From: Nanobdellota archaeon
Lineage (GTDB): Archaea; Nanobdellota; Nanobdellia; Woesearchaeales; GW2011-AR9
Assembly: GCA_030695685.1 (NCBI GenBank)
Contig: JAUYPT010000141.1
Span: forward strand, 1-14,329
Reading direction: 5' to 3'
DNA length: 14,329 nt
The position numbers and the translations under genes are program-made. The notes under the pieces were generated by a model. The model was given only the letters and a program-made list of their open reading frames with translations. It searched no databases and was not told where the DNA came from. Positions 1-8,395 of this stretch are shown here, piece after piece. Position 1 is the first letter of the stretch. Every line of letters starts with the position of its first letter.

Positions 1-613
1 GACACAGTACAATTTTGCTAACCTGGGCAACATTGCAGCCTACCGTACAAATTTTCCCTATTGCGCTGGCGGCATTATCCGGGCAGAGAAGGATGGCTAC
101 AAAGACGCCTGGGAAAGAGTTGTCACAGAAGCAAACACAGAAACAACACTCTTTTTAGTTCCCCTCTTTTCGTTTCCCCTCGAAAAAGTAACAGTAGTCA
201 AGCATCAATTGCTTCCAACCGGCATCGATACTGCCCGTGAATTGGCCTCGGATGAATCTGCAATCATTACATTAACTTATAACAAAAAAGAGCAGCCGCT
301 CAATGATCCCTATCATCAATCATCTGCAGTATGGTCAAAAGTGTTAGACCCTGAAGTTCTTAAAGATGAAAAATTATCTTTTTTAGGAAAAGCTGATTTT
401 AAGTATGTCGTATCAATTGACCTCCTTAATGAAAATGAGTTTAAAGGTGGTTATCGCGGCAATTGGACTGTTTCCTGGGATCAATTACAGCAAGCACAGG
501 AAATGATCTTCCATGTTGTCAGTGATGATAATCCCAGTGAACAAGAATCACTAGAATTATTGTTAGGGTTAGGTTCGGGAGAGATTATCGCTCCCGTACC
601 AGAGATTAAATAA
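1..613 (+). CDS. Unrecognised protein, 5'-truncated by window edge
   Basis: An open frame runs from base 2 to the TAA at 611-613 (203 residues) with no stop before the window edge, so the real start lies upstream. An internal TTG at 209 could be taken as a start, but the upstream codons read as ordinary protein in the same frame (for example FPYCAGGIIRAEKDGY, then a stretch LFLVPLFSFPLEKVTVVKH), so I treat it as one longer gene. No family recognised. The visible part looks like a soluble or extracytoplasmic beta-rich domain with no clear membrane helix and only one Cys. Its stop codon is immediately followed by the ATG of the giant surface protein (no spacer), so it is probably the upstream member of the same surface operon and may take part in the same exported structure; that role is inference from position only. 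Confidence 0.75.
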   Translation, partial: TQYNFANLGNIAAYRTNFPYCAGGIIRAEKDGYKDAWERVVTEANTETTLFLVPLFSFPLEKVTVVKHQLLPTGIDTARELASDESAIITLTYNKKEQPLNDPYHQSSAVWSKVLDPEVLKDEKLSFLGKADFKYVVSIDLLNENEFKGGYRGNWTVSWDQLQQAQEMIFHVVSDDNPSEQESLELLLGLGSGEIIAPVPEIK

Positions 614-3600
614 ATGATAAACATGGCAACCACAACGACGACGGCAGTGCAGAGGATTTTTGCGTGGATTGTTCTTCTGTTACTATTTAACCTTCCTCTG
701 GCAACAGCACTTGAGTTTGCCAACGTTGATGCTTCTGCTGTTACTGATGACAGTGCCGTAGTGCAATGGCAAACGGATCAGCCTGCAAATAGTTTTGTGT
801 ATTATGGTGTTGACAAGCAAAATTTACAGAGCACGGGTGATGCTAACCTGGTCACGACACATCAATTGCCGTTGACTAATCTTAATGCTGACGCTACTTA
901 TTTTTATAAAGTAGAAAGCGGCGGTGAAACAGATGATAATGACGGCAACTTGTATTCTTTTACAACGTTACAGCAAGACACAGAAGCTCCAGATCTGGAT
1001 CTTGATATGCCTGCAGTAGCTGCCGGACGGGAATTTATGATTACAGGAACAACCGAGGCAGGAGCAACCGTTACGATGAAAGTCAATTCCATTATTCAGA
1101 AAGTAACCACAGCAGATAGTGCTGGTGTCTTTTCATCAATAGTGCTTTTGGAAGGAAATGAAGATAATGTCATCAAAGTAGAAGTGAGTGATGCATCCGG
1201 AAATAGCGTATTTAAAGAATGGACAATCTTTGCAGATGTTACAAAACCAACGTTGAGTTTACAAGACTTTCCTCATTATCTTACCGAACGGTCATTAGAG
1301 TTGAAAGGAACAATCTCGGAAGAAAGTTCTTTTGAGATTTTTGTCAATAATCGTTCCGCGGCGAAAGGCACAGGGAAAGAAATTGACGCTCGAATTTCTT
1401 TTACAGAAGGAAAAAATACACTGGAGATTGTGTTGACGGATCTTGCAGGACTGCAAACGACGGAAACATTTACGATTGATGTTGATTCTCAGGCGCCGAC
1501 AGTACGGGCGGAAATTGCTAAAGGTTATGAATATTATGAAGGCAGAGCCAGTTCCAGCATCAGCGGAACGACAAAGCCAGGAGCAAAAGTGTATCTTTAC
1601 GTCTATAAGCCGTTGAGTTATGAGTTCAAGCCTGATTTTAGAAAAGCACGGGAAATAATCACTGCTGCTGAGAATGGTGAATTTACATTTGAGGATGTTG
1701 ATTTTGCATCGTCATTCACGGATATTTCACTGGAAGATATTGCGCCGCGGGAAATTCCTTCCGGATTGAATGATTACACTATTGCTGCGCTGCGGGATGA
1801 AGCATCGCAGCAGCAGTTTACGTACAATGTTATTCTCATCGCTGAAGACAGGAGCGGAAGAACAGCATTCTGGCAGCATGCCGTTACTGTAAACAGTTGT
1901 CTTTCGACTGATTTTGCTTTTGCAGTTTCTTCTGTTCCGGAATTCCAGGCGCCATTCCGGCTGGTGCCGCAATTATTGGATCAGGGCAGGCAGGATATTC
2001 AGGCTGTGTTTAAACTTGATTATCAAGGAACTGGTGTTTCCAAGGAAGAGCAGGGCGGAGCAGAAATTGAACCAGCGTTCAGAATAAATACCATGCGCAT
2101 CGAGAAAGCCTGTACACAGAGCCAATTAGATGATGACAAGTTTGGCCTTGGCTGTAAGATTTTGCCGCGCTCATCGCAGAAGATTGAGAATGGCGACAGA
2201 ACAAGTGTCTATGCTACCTGGATTTTAGGGAGCTCTGAAGAATTAAGCAAGCGGGAAGAAAAATTTTGGGATGACTTCAAGAAAAGACAAATTGTTTTCC
2301 CATTAAAAATAACAGTGCAATATCAGGAACGGGAAGGCACAGGCCAATACAGTACACCCAAAACGCAGACATCGTGTGTTGATTTAGGCTATTTTGTGGA
2401 CATTCCCATCGAAAGTAAAGAACTTCTTCCTGACTTCTTGGCAGAAGATGGTGTTAAAGCCTTAAATAAAACAATAACTCTTATTCAGGATGTTAAGCCT
2501 TATTTAGAGAAAGCGTATCTTGTCGCTGGCGTAAGCTGTATGGGTTCGTTTGCAGTGCGGTTAGTAGCGAGATGGGCGCGGATTTTTGTTTCGAAGTCTG
2601 AACCTATCCTGTCGAAAGTAGAAGAAGTGGCGGGATCAGCTGGCGGCTCTTCGGATGAAGAAAAAAAAGAAGCCTGTCCAAAAGACCAAAATGGTTTATA
2701 TCTTGAAAGCACGCTGGAAAATTGGAAAGAATTGATTGATAATAATCTTGACCATAAACTTCCTTCTACCATCGTTGAAGCCTTAAAAACAGAACAAGGG
2801 ACAAAAAAAATTACTTTAGATGAAGTTTGCCCCAGCACTGCCTCTGCCTGGAAATTTGAAGCTGGTTTTGATGCTGCCTATCGTTGGACGTGTGATCGCG
2901 CTTTCTGCAGAGCAGTTCCGGCAGGATGGACGGAGACAAAAGAGCTTGCTGAAATTAATTCTGTCATCGTGCAGCAGCAGCAATGTGCTGTAACGGGAAG
3001 GGGCGTTCCGTTAATGGAACGAGAAAATTGTCAGGAGTTAATTAAAAAGAATATTGTCAATATAGATCCTGTTCTGGAAGATACTGGCACCTGCTGGCAG
3101 ACAGTTGATGGTACTACTTATCGCCACATTCAACCGACTGATCCACAGGAGATAGAAGATACCAAGCAAGGTGTTTTCCTGTTAACGCCAATAGGCACAA
3201 ATTTAGGACCATTAGTCGCAGCCAGCAATCGTTTGCTCGTATACAAGCCTCAAGGTGCAGAATCCTATGTTGTTGGAAAAGACCAATTCTGTAAAAATGT
3301 GTGTGATGATAAGCCTGGATATGTTTATGATGATGCTGGTTCTGTTGACGGCAAGGGCTGTTATGATGAAAAGCTGGTTGGCGGCAATCCGCAATTATTT
3401 GGAAAAATTACTGCTGATACGAAGGATGGACGGCTCAATGAGAAAGACAAGTATTCCGCTGGCTATACTAGAGATTGTTTCATCAAGAAAGAAGATGGCA
3501 GCAGAAAACTTATTCGTAATCTTGCAGGAGAACCGCAGTTCCAGCAGTGTGTCTGTACGACCACAACAAAACCAATCGCAAACAAGCTTGGCGCGAGGGA

Positions 3601-5989
3601 AGCAATCGCGGAAAATGAAGCTGGCGTCGGGGAAGATTGGTCTTACCAACAAGATCGCCTCTTTGTGGAATCAGGAGGAACTGCAGGAACCTATTATCCA
3701 AAAATCCGTTATTATACTGGCCGTGATCTTTCTGGCGCTTTCGGTGCTGATTATTTATTGGATTATCTGAGTGCCGGGAATGATGTTCATGAAGTTAATC
3801 CTCATACGCAATTTATTGGCACTTGGCAGAGCGTCTGCCTTTCCGGGATGCTTAAGCATTTGACTTTATTGGAAAGCATTCTTCAGGGATTACGCAACTG
3901 TTTAGTGGAAGCGAAACATACAGGATTGCAGGATGCAGGCATGTGTAAGACGCTCTTCACGCAGCACGTCTGTGGCCTGATTTACAAAGCAATAGGATAC
4001 CTTAATACACAATGCAGCCCGATTAATTTTGATGATGTCGATAAAGAAGGGTTATTTGGTGACGTTGGCGCAATCGTCTCGCAGGGATTCAATGCCATTC
4101 CTGCTGCACTGCAATCATCTATTGATGATGTTCAAAGTGATTATGGCAATGCTCAATTAAATCAATATTTCCGTAACGGTGCACAAGGCTTTGCACAGTC
4201 GATGTGTTTAGCTGCATTCGGCTATGATGTTCCTTTATTTAGTACAGATTTCCTCTTAGATGCTGCCTATTCGTTCCCTGTTAAGACCTCGGTTGTTTTG
4301 GTGCCGAGGGAGCGGGAATTGAGCACCTATAATCCCGCATTGCAGACGGCCGTGTTTAATTATAATATCGGCGGCGTGATTTTACCGGGATGCAAAGTAC
4401 GCAATTATCGCCTGTCCTTAAAATGTATCGGTCCGGAAGATAGAGGACATCCTGGCCTTGACGAAACCTGCAACGGACAAGGCTGTGATTGTTTAAACAG
4501 AGAAGGAACAGGTGCATTTGAGGGCCAGCGGGAAAAAGTATTGAAGAGTGGATTTGGATTAACATCTGGGCAGATGTTTAGTATTCCATTAGAATCGCCG
4601 CAGCGGGTAGATTCCCATTTCCGGTATGATCACGTCAAAGTAGAATTATTTTTAGATTCAGCGGAGTCAGGCAATGCGGATAAGTGTTTCGACCAAGGGT
4701 TCTTTGACGGCAATAAAGGCATTTTCTATGAGCCTTTAATTGATGTTTCCCCGCCGATTACGCTGAGCTGCTCTGCGAGTTTGGTTAATGGGGAATATCA
4801 GTGTCCGCAGTTAGCCGGAACATTTGGATTTGGCGGTGCGTCGTTAGAAGAGCCGTTTGTCAGCTGCTGGAACAAAAAAATTGAGCAATGGACAGAGTGC
4901 AGCAGCCCTAATCTGTTTGTGAAAGGAGACGAAATTAAAGTCAGAGCGCATGTTAATTTAGATGACAAAGGAAAATGCCTCAAGCGAACCGTTCGGGGCG
5001 TTCCCGGCATCGATCCAGAAAGCCCGCCGCGGCTGCTGCAGGAAAATAGTCCTGGATTACAAACCGTGCCGGAAGTGCTCGGAATTGTCGATGAGGCTAT
5101 GTTTGGCGGTGCTGTGAATACGATTCGAAAAATAGGTGGGAATTCGGAATGTCAAGAGCCTGCGTATACCGGAAACCCCGAAAGTGTAACTTCGGGAACA
5201 TATTCATTTAAATTTATTAGAGTAACTGATGATACCGTGCGTTTAATTGTGCCTGCAGGTGCCATCCCTTTAGGAGAGTATAGTAGTGATAGCCAGAATA
5301 ATAATTATCTTACCTCGGGAGGAGCGAACGCGTTTACCATTAGTCAGATCAACGACGTTGAATTTGATATTTATGGATTTAAAGTTAAGAACGTATTGGG
5401 AAATGTTAAAGCGACAGATTCCGATAATTTATGCACTTTTGGTGTTGTCTCAGGAACTGCAGCAGCAACTAGTTCTAACTTCCAGAACATTTTCATAACC
5501 TACGAATTGTTTGAGCGCGATGAAGCTGGAGGCTGCAACTATCTAACGCCGCGAGTGAAGACAACTGCTGGAAAAAGAGCAATTGCGACGAAAACGATTC
5601 GAATCCAGCGGGAAGAAACGGCCTTCCAGGAAATTAGTGGCTTGCATGACAGTTTTAACAAAAAAAATTACGAACAAGCTGCGTCCTTAGCGGATCAAAT
5701 TATCCGGCAGAAGAATGGTGATGTCACGGATGCTGTGGCAATCTATTATTATATTGCCTCCTTGATTAAGAAGGGAGATAAAGAAAAAGATGTCACTCGT
5801 TATCAAATTCAAATTAACAACTTATTAACTTTATTTTTTACACGGAATTTGAGCGGCCAGCGTTCCGCTGATTATACACCAGAAACAAAACAGGCTCCAG
5901 AGTATCAAAAAATAAATGCCTATTTATGCGAAGTGGACCGCAATAATAATGGCCCATATCATCAAGATAGTACGATGTGCAAACCATGA
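614..5989 (+). CDS. Giant secreted Ig/FN3-like, Cys-rich surface protein (1791 aa)
   Basis: The N-terminus has a signal peptide: a short polar segment, then a hydrophobic core FAWIVLLLLFNLPLATA ending near residue 32. Residues ~33-117 resemble a fibronectin-III/purple-acid-phosphatase N-terminal fold (AVVQWQTDQPANSFVYYG, then LNADATYFYKVES). Residues ~120-430 hold about three Ig-like repeats, each introduced by a D-x-(E/K/Q)-x-P linker and carrying ITGTTEAGATV, LKGTISEESSF and ISGTTKPGAKV type strands. From ~430 on the protein is long, Cys-rich and unrecognised, which suggests disulfides outside the cell. One moderately hydrophobic segment lies near ~630-660. Residues ~1670-1750 look helical and TPR-like (HDSFNKKNYEQAASLADQII). 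No C-terminal membrane anchor is seen. ATG 614 directly follows the previous stop; ATG 623 (MATTTT) is an alternative start. Its TGA overlaps the pilin-like gene's ATG. Likely a cell-surface or adhesion component; exact function unknown. Confidence 0.85.
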   Translation: MINMATTTTTAVQRIFAWIVLLLLFNLPLATALEFANVDASAVTDDSAVVQWQTDQPANSFVYYGVDKQNLQSTGDANLVTTHQLPLTNLNADATYFYKVESGGETDDNDGNLYSFTTLQQDTEAPDLDLDMPAVAAGREFMITGTTEAGATVTMKVNSIIQKVTTADSAGVFSSIVLLEGNEDNVIKVEVSDASGNSVFKEWTIFADVTKPTLSLQDFPHYLTERSLELKGTISEESSFEIFVNNRSAAKGTGKEIDARISFTEGKNTLEIVLTDLAGLQTTETFTIDVDSQAPTVRAEIAKGYEYYEGRASSSISGTTKPGAKVYLYVYKPLSYEFKPDFRKAREIITAAENGEFTFEDVDFASSFTDISLEDIAPREIPSGLNDYTIAALRDEASQQQFTYNVILIAEDRSGRTAFWQHAVTVNSCLSTDFAFAVSSVPEFQAPFRLVPQLLDQGRQDIQAVFKLDYQGTGVSKEEQGGAEIEPAFRINTMRIEKACTQSQLDDDKFGLGCKILPRSSQKIENGDRTSVYATWILGSSEELSKREEKFWDDFKKRQIVFPLKITVQYQEREGTGQYSTPKTQTSCVDLGYFVDIPIESKELLPDFLAEDGVKALNKTITLIQDVKPYLEKAYLVAGVSCMGSFAVRLVARWARIFVSKSEPILSKVEEVAGSAGGSSDEEKKEACPKDQNGLYLESTLENWKELIDNNLDHKLPSTIVEALKTEQGTKKITLDEVCPSTASAWKFEAGFDAAYRWTCDRAFCRAVPAGWTETKELAEINSVIVQQQQCAVTGRGVPLMERENCQELIKKNIVNIDPVLEDTGTCWQTVDGTTYRHIQPTDPQEIEDTKQGVFLLTPIGTNLGPLVAASNRLLVYKPQGAESYVVGKDQFCKNVCDDKPGYVYDDAGSVDGKGCYDEKLVGGNPQLFGKITADTKDGRLNEKDKYSAGYTRDCFIKKEDGSRKLIRNLAGEPQFQQCVCTTTTKPIANKLGAREAIAENEAGVGEDWSYQQDRLFVESGGTAGTYYPKIRYYTGRDLSGAFGADYLLDYLSAGNDVHEVNPHTQFIGTWQSVCLSGMLKHLTLLESILQGLRNCLVEAKHTGLQDAGMCKTLFTQHVCGLIYKAIGYLNTQCSPINFDDVDKEGLFGDVGAIVSQGFNAIPAALQSSIDDVQSDYGNAQLNQYFRNGAQGFAQSMCLAAFGYDVPLFSTDFLLDAAYSFPVKTSVVLVPRERELSTYNPALQTAVFNYNIGGVILPGCKVRNYRLSLKCIGPEDRGHPGLDETCNGQGCDCLNREGTGAFEGQREKVLKSGFGLTSGQMFSIPLESPQRVDSHFRYDHVKVELFLDSAESGNADKCFDQGFFDGNKGIFYEPLIDVSPPITLSCSASLVNGEYQCPQLAGTFGFGGASLEEPFVSCWNKKIEQWTECSSPNLFVKGDEIKVRAHVNLDDKGKCLKRTVRGVPGIDPESPPRLLQENSPGLQTVPEVLGIVDEAMFGGAVNTIRKIGGNSECQEPAYTGNPESVTSGTYSFKFIRVTDDTVRLIVPAGAIPLGEYSSDSQNNNYLTSGGANAFTISQINDVEFDIYGFKVKNVLGNVKATDSDNLCTFGVVSGTAAATSSNFQNIFITYELFERDEAGGCNYLTPRVKTTAGKRAIATKTIRIQREETAFQEISGLHDSFNKKNYEQAASLADQIIRQKNGDVTDAVAIYYYIASLIKKGDKEKDVTRYQIQINNLLTLFFTRNLSGQRSADYTPETKQAPEYQKINAYLCEVDRNNNGPYHQDSTMCKP

Positions 5990-6549
5990 AACAACGTAGT
6001 ACAAGACGAGGCAATGCCATGATTGAATTGTTAGTCGTTTTAGTCATTGTTGCTATCACCAGTGCTGCAGTTCTGCTGCTGGTATCGTCAGGAATAATCT
6101 CAGTGCGGGCACAGGAAGAAGCGGTTCCATTGCTGAATACAGAATTTATTCCTTTTGGACAGGAAGGATATTTGTCAATTGATGATTTTCAATTTTGCCA
6201 GAGCGTTGATAGTAGTTATAACTGCATTAATTCTGGAAGCAGATTTCAACTAGGAGGTGAAGTCCATTTTGTGTTTACGGTTGAAAGCAGCACCCGCAAT
6301 GGTGATGTCATCATTGTGGAAAACTATCGTATTAAAGCTCCAGATGGAAGATTATTGCTGGATGTTGATGCCAAGAATGATTTTTATTTTGATGCCAAAA
6401 GCAGAAAACAGCGGGAATTAATTTCATTTAAAGATTATTTTGTCGTTGGGGCAGAATTGCCTTCAGGAATTTATAGTTTGGAATTAGTGTTAGAAAATCC
6501 GCTCATTCAGAAAAAAACAACTGTGGTGAAGACATTTGAGATGGTTTAA
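5986..6549 (+). CDS. Type IV pilin-like protein (prepilin N-terminus)
   Basis: About 187 residues. The N-terminus is short and basic (MKQRSTRRGNAMIELL) and followed by a ~20-residue hydrophobic helix (VVLVIVAITSAAVLLLV). This is the layout of a prepilin: a basic leader ending in RRG, cleavage after Gly, and Glu at +5 of the mature chain (G^NAMIE), compared with QxxxE in archaeal class III pilins. The rest is a beta-rich extracellular domain with one Cys pair (FCQSVDSSYNC). The ATG at 5986 overlaps the previous gene's TGA as ATGA; a GTG at 5977 also opens the frame but the overlapping ATG is the better start. By family knowledge a prepilin peptidase would process it and it would be inserted in or extruded from the membrane. 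Placed between a giant surface protein and a secreted SLT protein, it may be a minor pilin or pseudopilin of the same structure (inference). Confidence 0.75.
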   Translation: MKQRSTRRGNAMIELLVVLVIVAITSAAVLLLVSSGIISVRAQEEAVPLLNTEFIPFGQEGYLSIDDFQFCQSVDSSYNCINSGSRFQLGGEVHFVFTVESSTRNGDVIIVENYRIKAPDGRLLLDVDAKNDFYFDAKSRKQRELISFKDYFVVGAELPSGIYSLELVLENPLIQKKTTVVKTFEMV

Positions 6550-7786
6550 ACTGAGAATAGTAGCGATTATTGTTGCCTTGCTCTTACTGCTGAGCACTCT
6601 TTTTGTCTTTGCAGATGTATCAGATGAGATTGAGGTTACTATTAATGAGTATGATACGCAGCGCTATCGCTTTGAACGCGGTAATAGTCGATGGGAATTT
6701 TTTACTAATACTTTTAATGCCTGGCTTCCTGTGCTCGGAAATCCTCTGGGTGTTGTTGGTCCTTATCAGATAATTTCTCAAAATTTAGAAGTATTAAATG
6801 AACAGGAAGGCTATGCTTTTTTTAGAATTATAGATCAAGACCCTGCTGCTTATTTTGAAGGAATTGACATTAATTTCATTAATATTGGAGGTCTTCCAGC
6901 TGCTGGTAGTGGCAGCGGGGAGAGTACAGGGCAGAATACTGGAATAACGCCTGGAGAAAGGTCAGCAGTAATCTCTGATCAGCTTTCTTTTGGTGACCGT
7001 GCTGATTTTTGTGACTATTATGGTTTTGTGGATGAACAATGTGTTCAAGAATATGCTCTCTATCAGAATGGAGGAAAATCAACAGCTGGATGTACTTCAA
7101 CACGTTGCCAGCAGCTTGATCAGGTGTGGATGAGTATTCGTGGATTATTGAATGGCATTTCTCCAGAAGCGAAGACAAGTGTGTATGATCCTGTTACTAA
7201 AACATGGGTTTCTTCAGCAGGGGCTCTGCCGACAACACCAACAACTCCTCCTGTAGGAGTGCCGGCGCCTGCTGTAGATTTGAGTACACGCCCTACAGAC
7301 CAAGGTCAAAGACTGCTCTGGATTTACAATACATATAAAGATTATATTGATCTTGCAGCCAGCGAAACGAATGTGGAATGGTCATTGATCGTTGCTGTTA
7401 TCGATGTAGAATCACAAGGGGATCCTCGTGCAGTATCATGCACTGGTGCAGCAGGATTAATGCAATTTATTGTCTCGACAGCCAAGGATTTGGGGTTGCG
7501 CACTACAGAAAATAACCCTGTTGTCCATGATATTCAGTGTGCTGGAAAAAATTGGGAAACGTCGCGAACCTGCCGCAATAATAATCTTAATGCCTGTGAT
7601 TTTGTCAATGATGACAGGTTCAACCCAGAGATAAATATCAGAACTGGAGCTCGATATCTGCGGCAATTGTTAGATCAGCAGAATGGCAATCTTCAGCAGG
7701 CTCTCCTTCGTTATAGTGGAAATAACCCCACTTATTATAATACAGTTAATGAGAGGAAAGAAAAGATAGAAGGATTAATGGGTTAA
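6536..7786 (+). CDS. Secreted protein with C-terminal SLT lytic transglycosylase domain
   Basis: 416 residues. The start is TTG 6536, overlapping the pilin-like gene by 14 nt; the nearby ATG 6541 is in the other frame. Residues 1-26 are a signal peptide (basic RWFKLR, hydrophobic IVAIIVALLLLLSTLFVFA). Residues ~27-120 form an unrecognised domain, ~155-225 a small Cys-containing segment, ~229-255 a Pro/Thr-rich linker (PTTPTTPPVGVPAP). Residues ~258-416 match the SLT/goose-lysozyme-like fold: the catalytic Glu is E292 in VIDVESQGDP, followed by the GAAGLMQF motif (305-311), ARYLRQLL and ALLRYSGN. An insertion with three Cys (335-354) lies between motifs. The family cleaves the MurNAc-GlcNAc bond of peptidoglycan. 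An archaeon lacks murein, so the likely target is a bacterial neighbour, or a different polysaccharide; this is inference. It closes the surface operon and is followed by a T7 tract. Confidence 0.88.
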   Translation: MRWFKLRIVAIIVALLLLLSTLFVFADVSDEIEVTINEYDTQRYRFERGNSRWEFFTNTFNAWLPVLGNPLGVVGPYQIISQNLEVLNEQEGYAFFRIIDQDPAAYFEGIDINFINIGGLPAAGSGSGESTGQNTGITPGERSAVISDQLSFGDRADFCDYYGFVDEQCVQEYALYQNGGKSTAGCTSTRCQQLDQVWMSIRGLLNGISPEAKTSVYDPVTKTWVSSAGALPTTPTTPPVGVPAPAVDLSTRPTDQGQRLLWIYNTYKDYIDLAASETNVEWSLIVAVIDVESQGDPRAVSCTGAAGLMQFIVSTAKDLGLRTTENNPVVHDIQCAGKNWETSRTCRNNNLNACDFVNDDRFNPEINIRTGARYLRQLLDQQNGNLQQALLRYSGNNPTYYNTVNERKEKIEGLMG

Positions 7787-7793
7787 TTTTTTT
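7787..7793 (+). terminator. Poly-T tract after the SLT gene
   Basis: Seven consecutive T directly follow the TAA of the SLT gene, inside a 46-bp AT-rich gap between convergent genes. Oligo-T tracts are the usual archaeal termination signal. No strong hairpin is seen. Confidence 0.5.
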
Positions 7794-7832
7794 ATATAAT
7801 TGTCTTTAGTAATATTTATTTTTATCTTCTCC

Positions 7833-8342
7833 TCATTTCTTTTCCGTTGCTGCCATCTGCATCGGCTTTGGACGATTCTTCTCGATTAAATCCTCAATCA
7901 TCTGCAATACGAAATGAGGCCTGTTTATATTCTTAATTTCTAAATTCGTAAAGTTGTTAGGATCAGTGCCGCCGGAAATGTAAATGGTTCCGTAATTTAA
8001 CAAGCGCTGAACCCGGTTTTGCCTGGAATTAATGTTCAGAACATACCCTAACGGCGTAAAATAAAAATTTAATTTTGTCTGTTTGATCAGGCCATAAATG
8101 ACCATAAATTTGGAAGGGGTGATGGTATATTTTGTAACCAGTCTTTTATATTCCGGAAAAGCAAAGGAAAAGAAAGCCAGGCCGATCGCAAAATAATCAA
8201 CACCGCTGCGCAGGTTGATTCCATTCCATTGCAGCAACCCCATCAGAATAAGAAGGACAAAACCGCAGCTATATTCAACAATGTATGCTTTTCGTGTTTT
8301 TCGAAGGGTTAGAATCACTTCTTCTTTGTCTGGTGCTCTCAT
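7833..8342 (-). CDS. Membrane-anchored PH-like (bPH2/DUF304-type) protein
   Basis: 169 residues from the ATG at 8342 (MRAPDKEEVIL). Two membrane segments lie near the N-terminus (~19-40, AYIVEYSCGFVLLILMGLLQW; ~48-63, VDYFAIGLAFFSFAFP), followed by a cytosolic beta-rich domain (RLVTKYTITPSKFMVIYG, then the GYVLNINSRQNRVQRLLNYGTIYIS strand-loop-strand pattern) and a C-terminal helix. This is the layout of the bacterial/archaeal PH-like bPH2 family, in which two helices precede a PH fold. Function is generally unknown. The frame extends to 8489, but that would overlap fpg and the shared promoter; ATG 8342 sits ~27 nt from the TATA centre, consistent with a leaderless transcript (8351 is an alternative). 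Divergent from fpg. Confidence 0.75.
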   Translation of the reverse strand: MRAPDKEEVILTLRKTRKAYIVEYSCGFVLLILMGLLQWNGINLRSGVDYFAIGLAFFSFAFPEYKRLVTKYTITPSKFMVIYGLIKQTKLNFYFTPLGYVLNINSRQNRVQRLLNYGTIYISGGTDPNNFTNLEIKNINRPHFVLQMIEDLIEKNRPKPMQMAATEKK

Positions 8343-8364
8343 CGCCAGCATAAAGCCACAAATG

Positions 8365-8377
8365 TTTATATATTTTA
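8365..8377. promoter_or_regulatory. Shared symmetric TATA element of divergent genes
   Basis: The sequence TTTATATATTTTA is AT-rich and nearly symmetric. Its centre (about 8369-8370) is ~27 nt from the fpg ATG (8396) and ~27 nt from the ATG of the divergent PH-like gene (8342). Archaeal transcription starts ~25-27 nt from the TATA centre, so both mRNAs would start at or next to their start codons (leaderless). Confidence 0.6.
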
Positions 8378-8395
8378 TGCGACCTGGAGAATATA

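Noticed and set aside
3255..3770. 171-codon plus-strand frame inside the giant protein gene
   Set aside because: It has no ribosome site or family features and is fully covered by the long frame with signal peptide and Ig-like domains.
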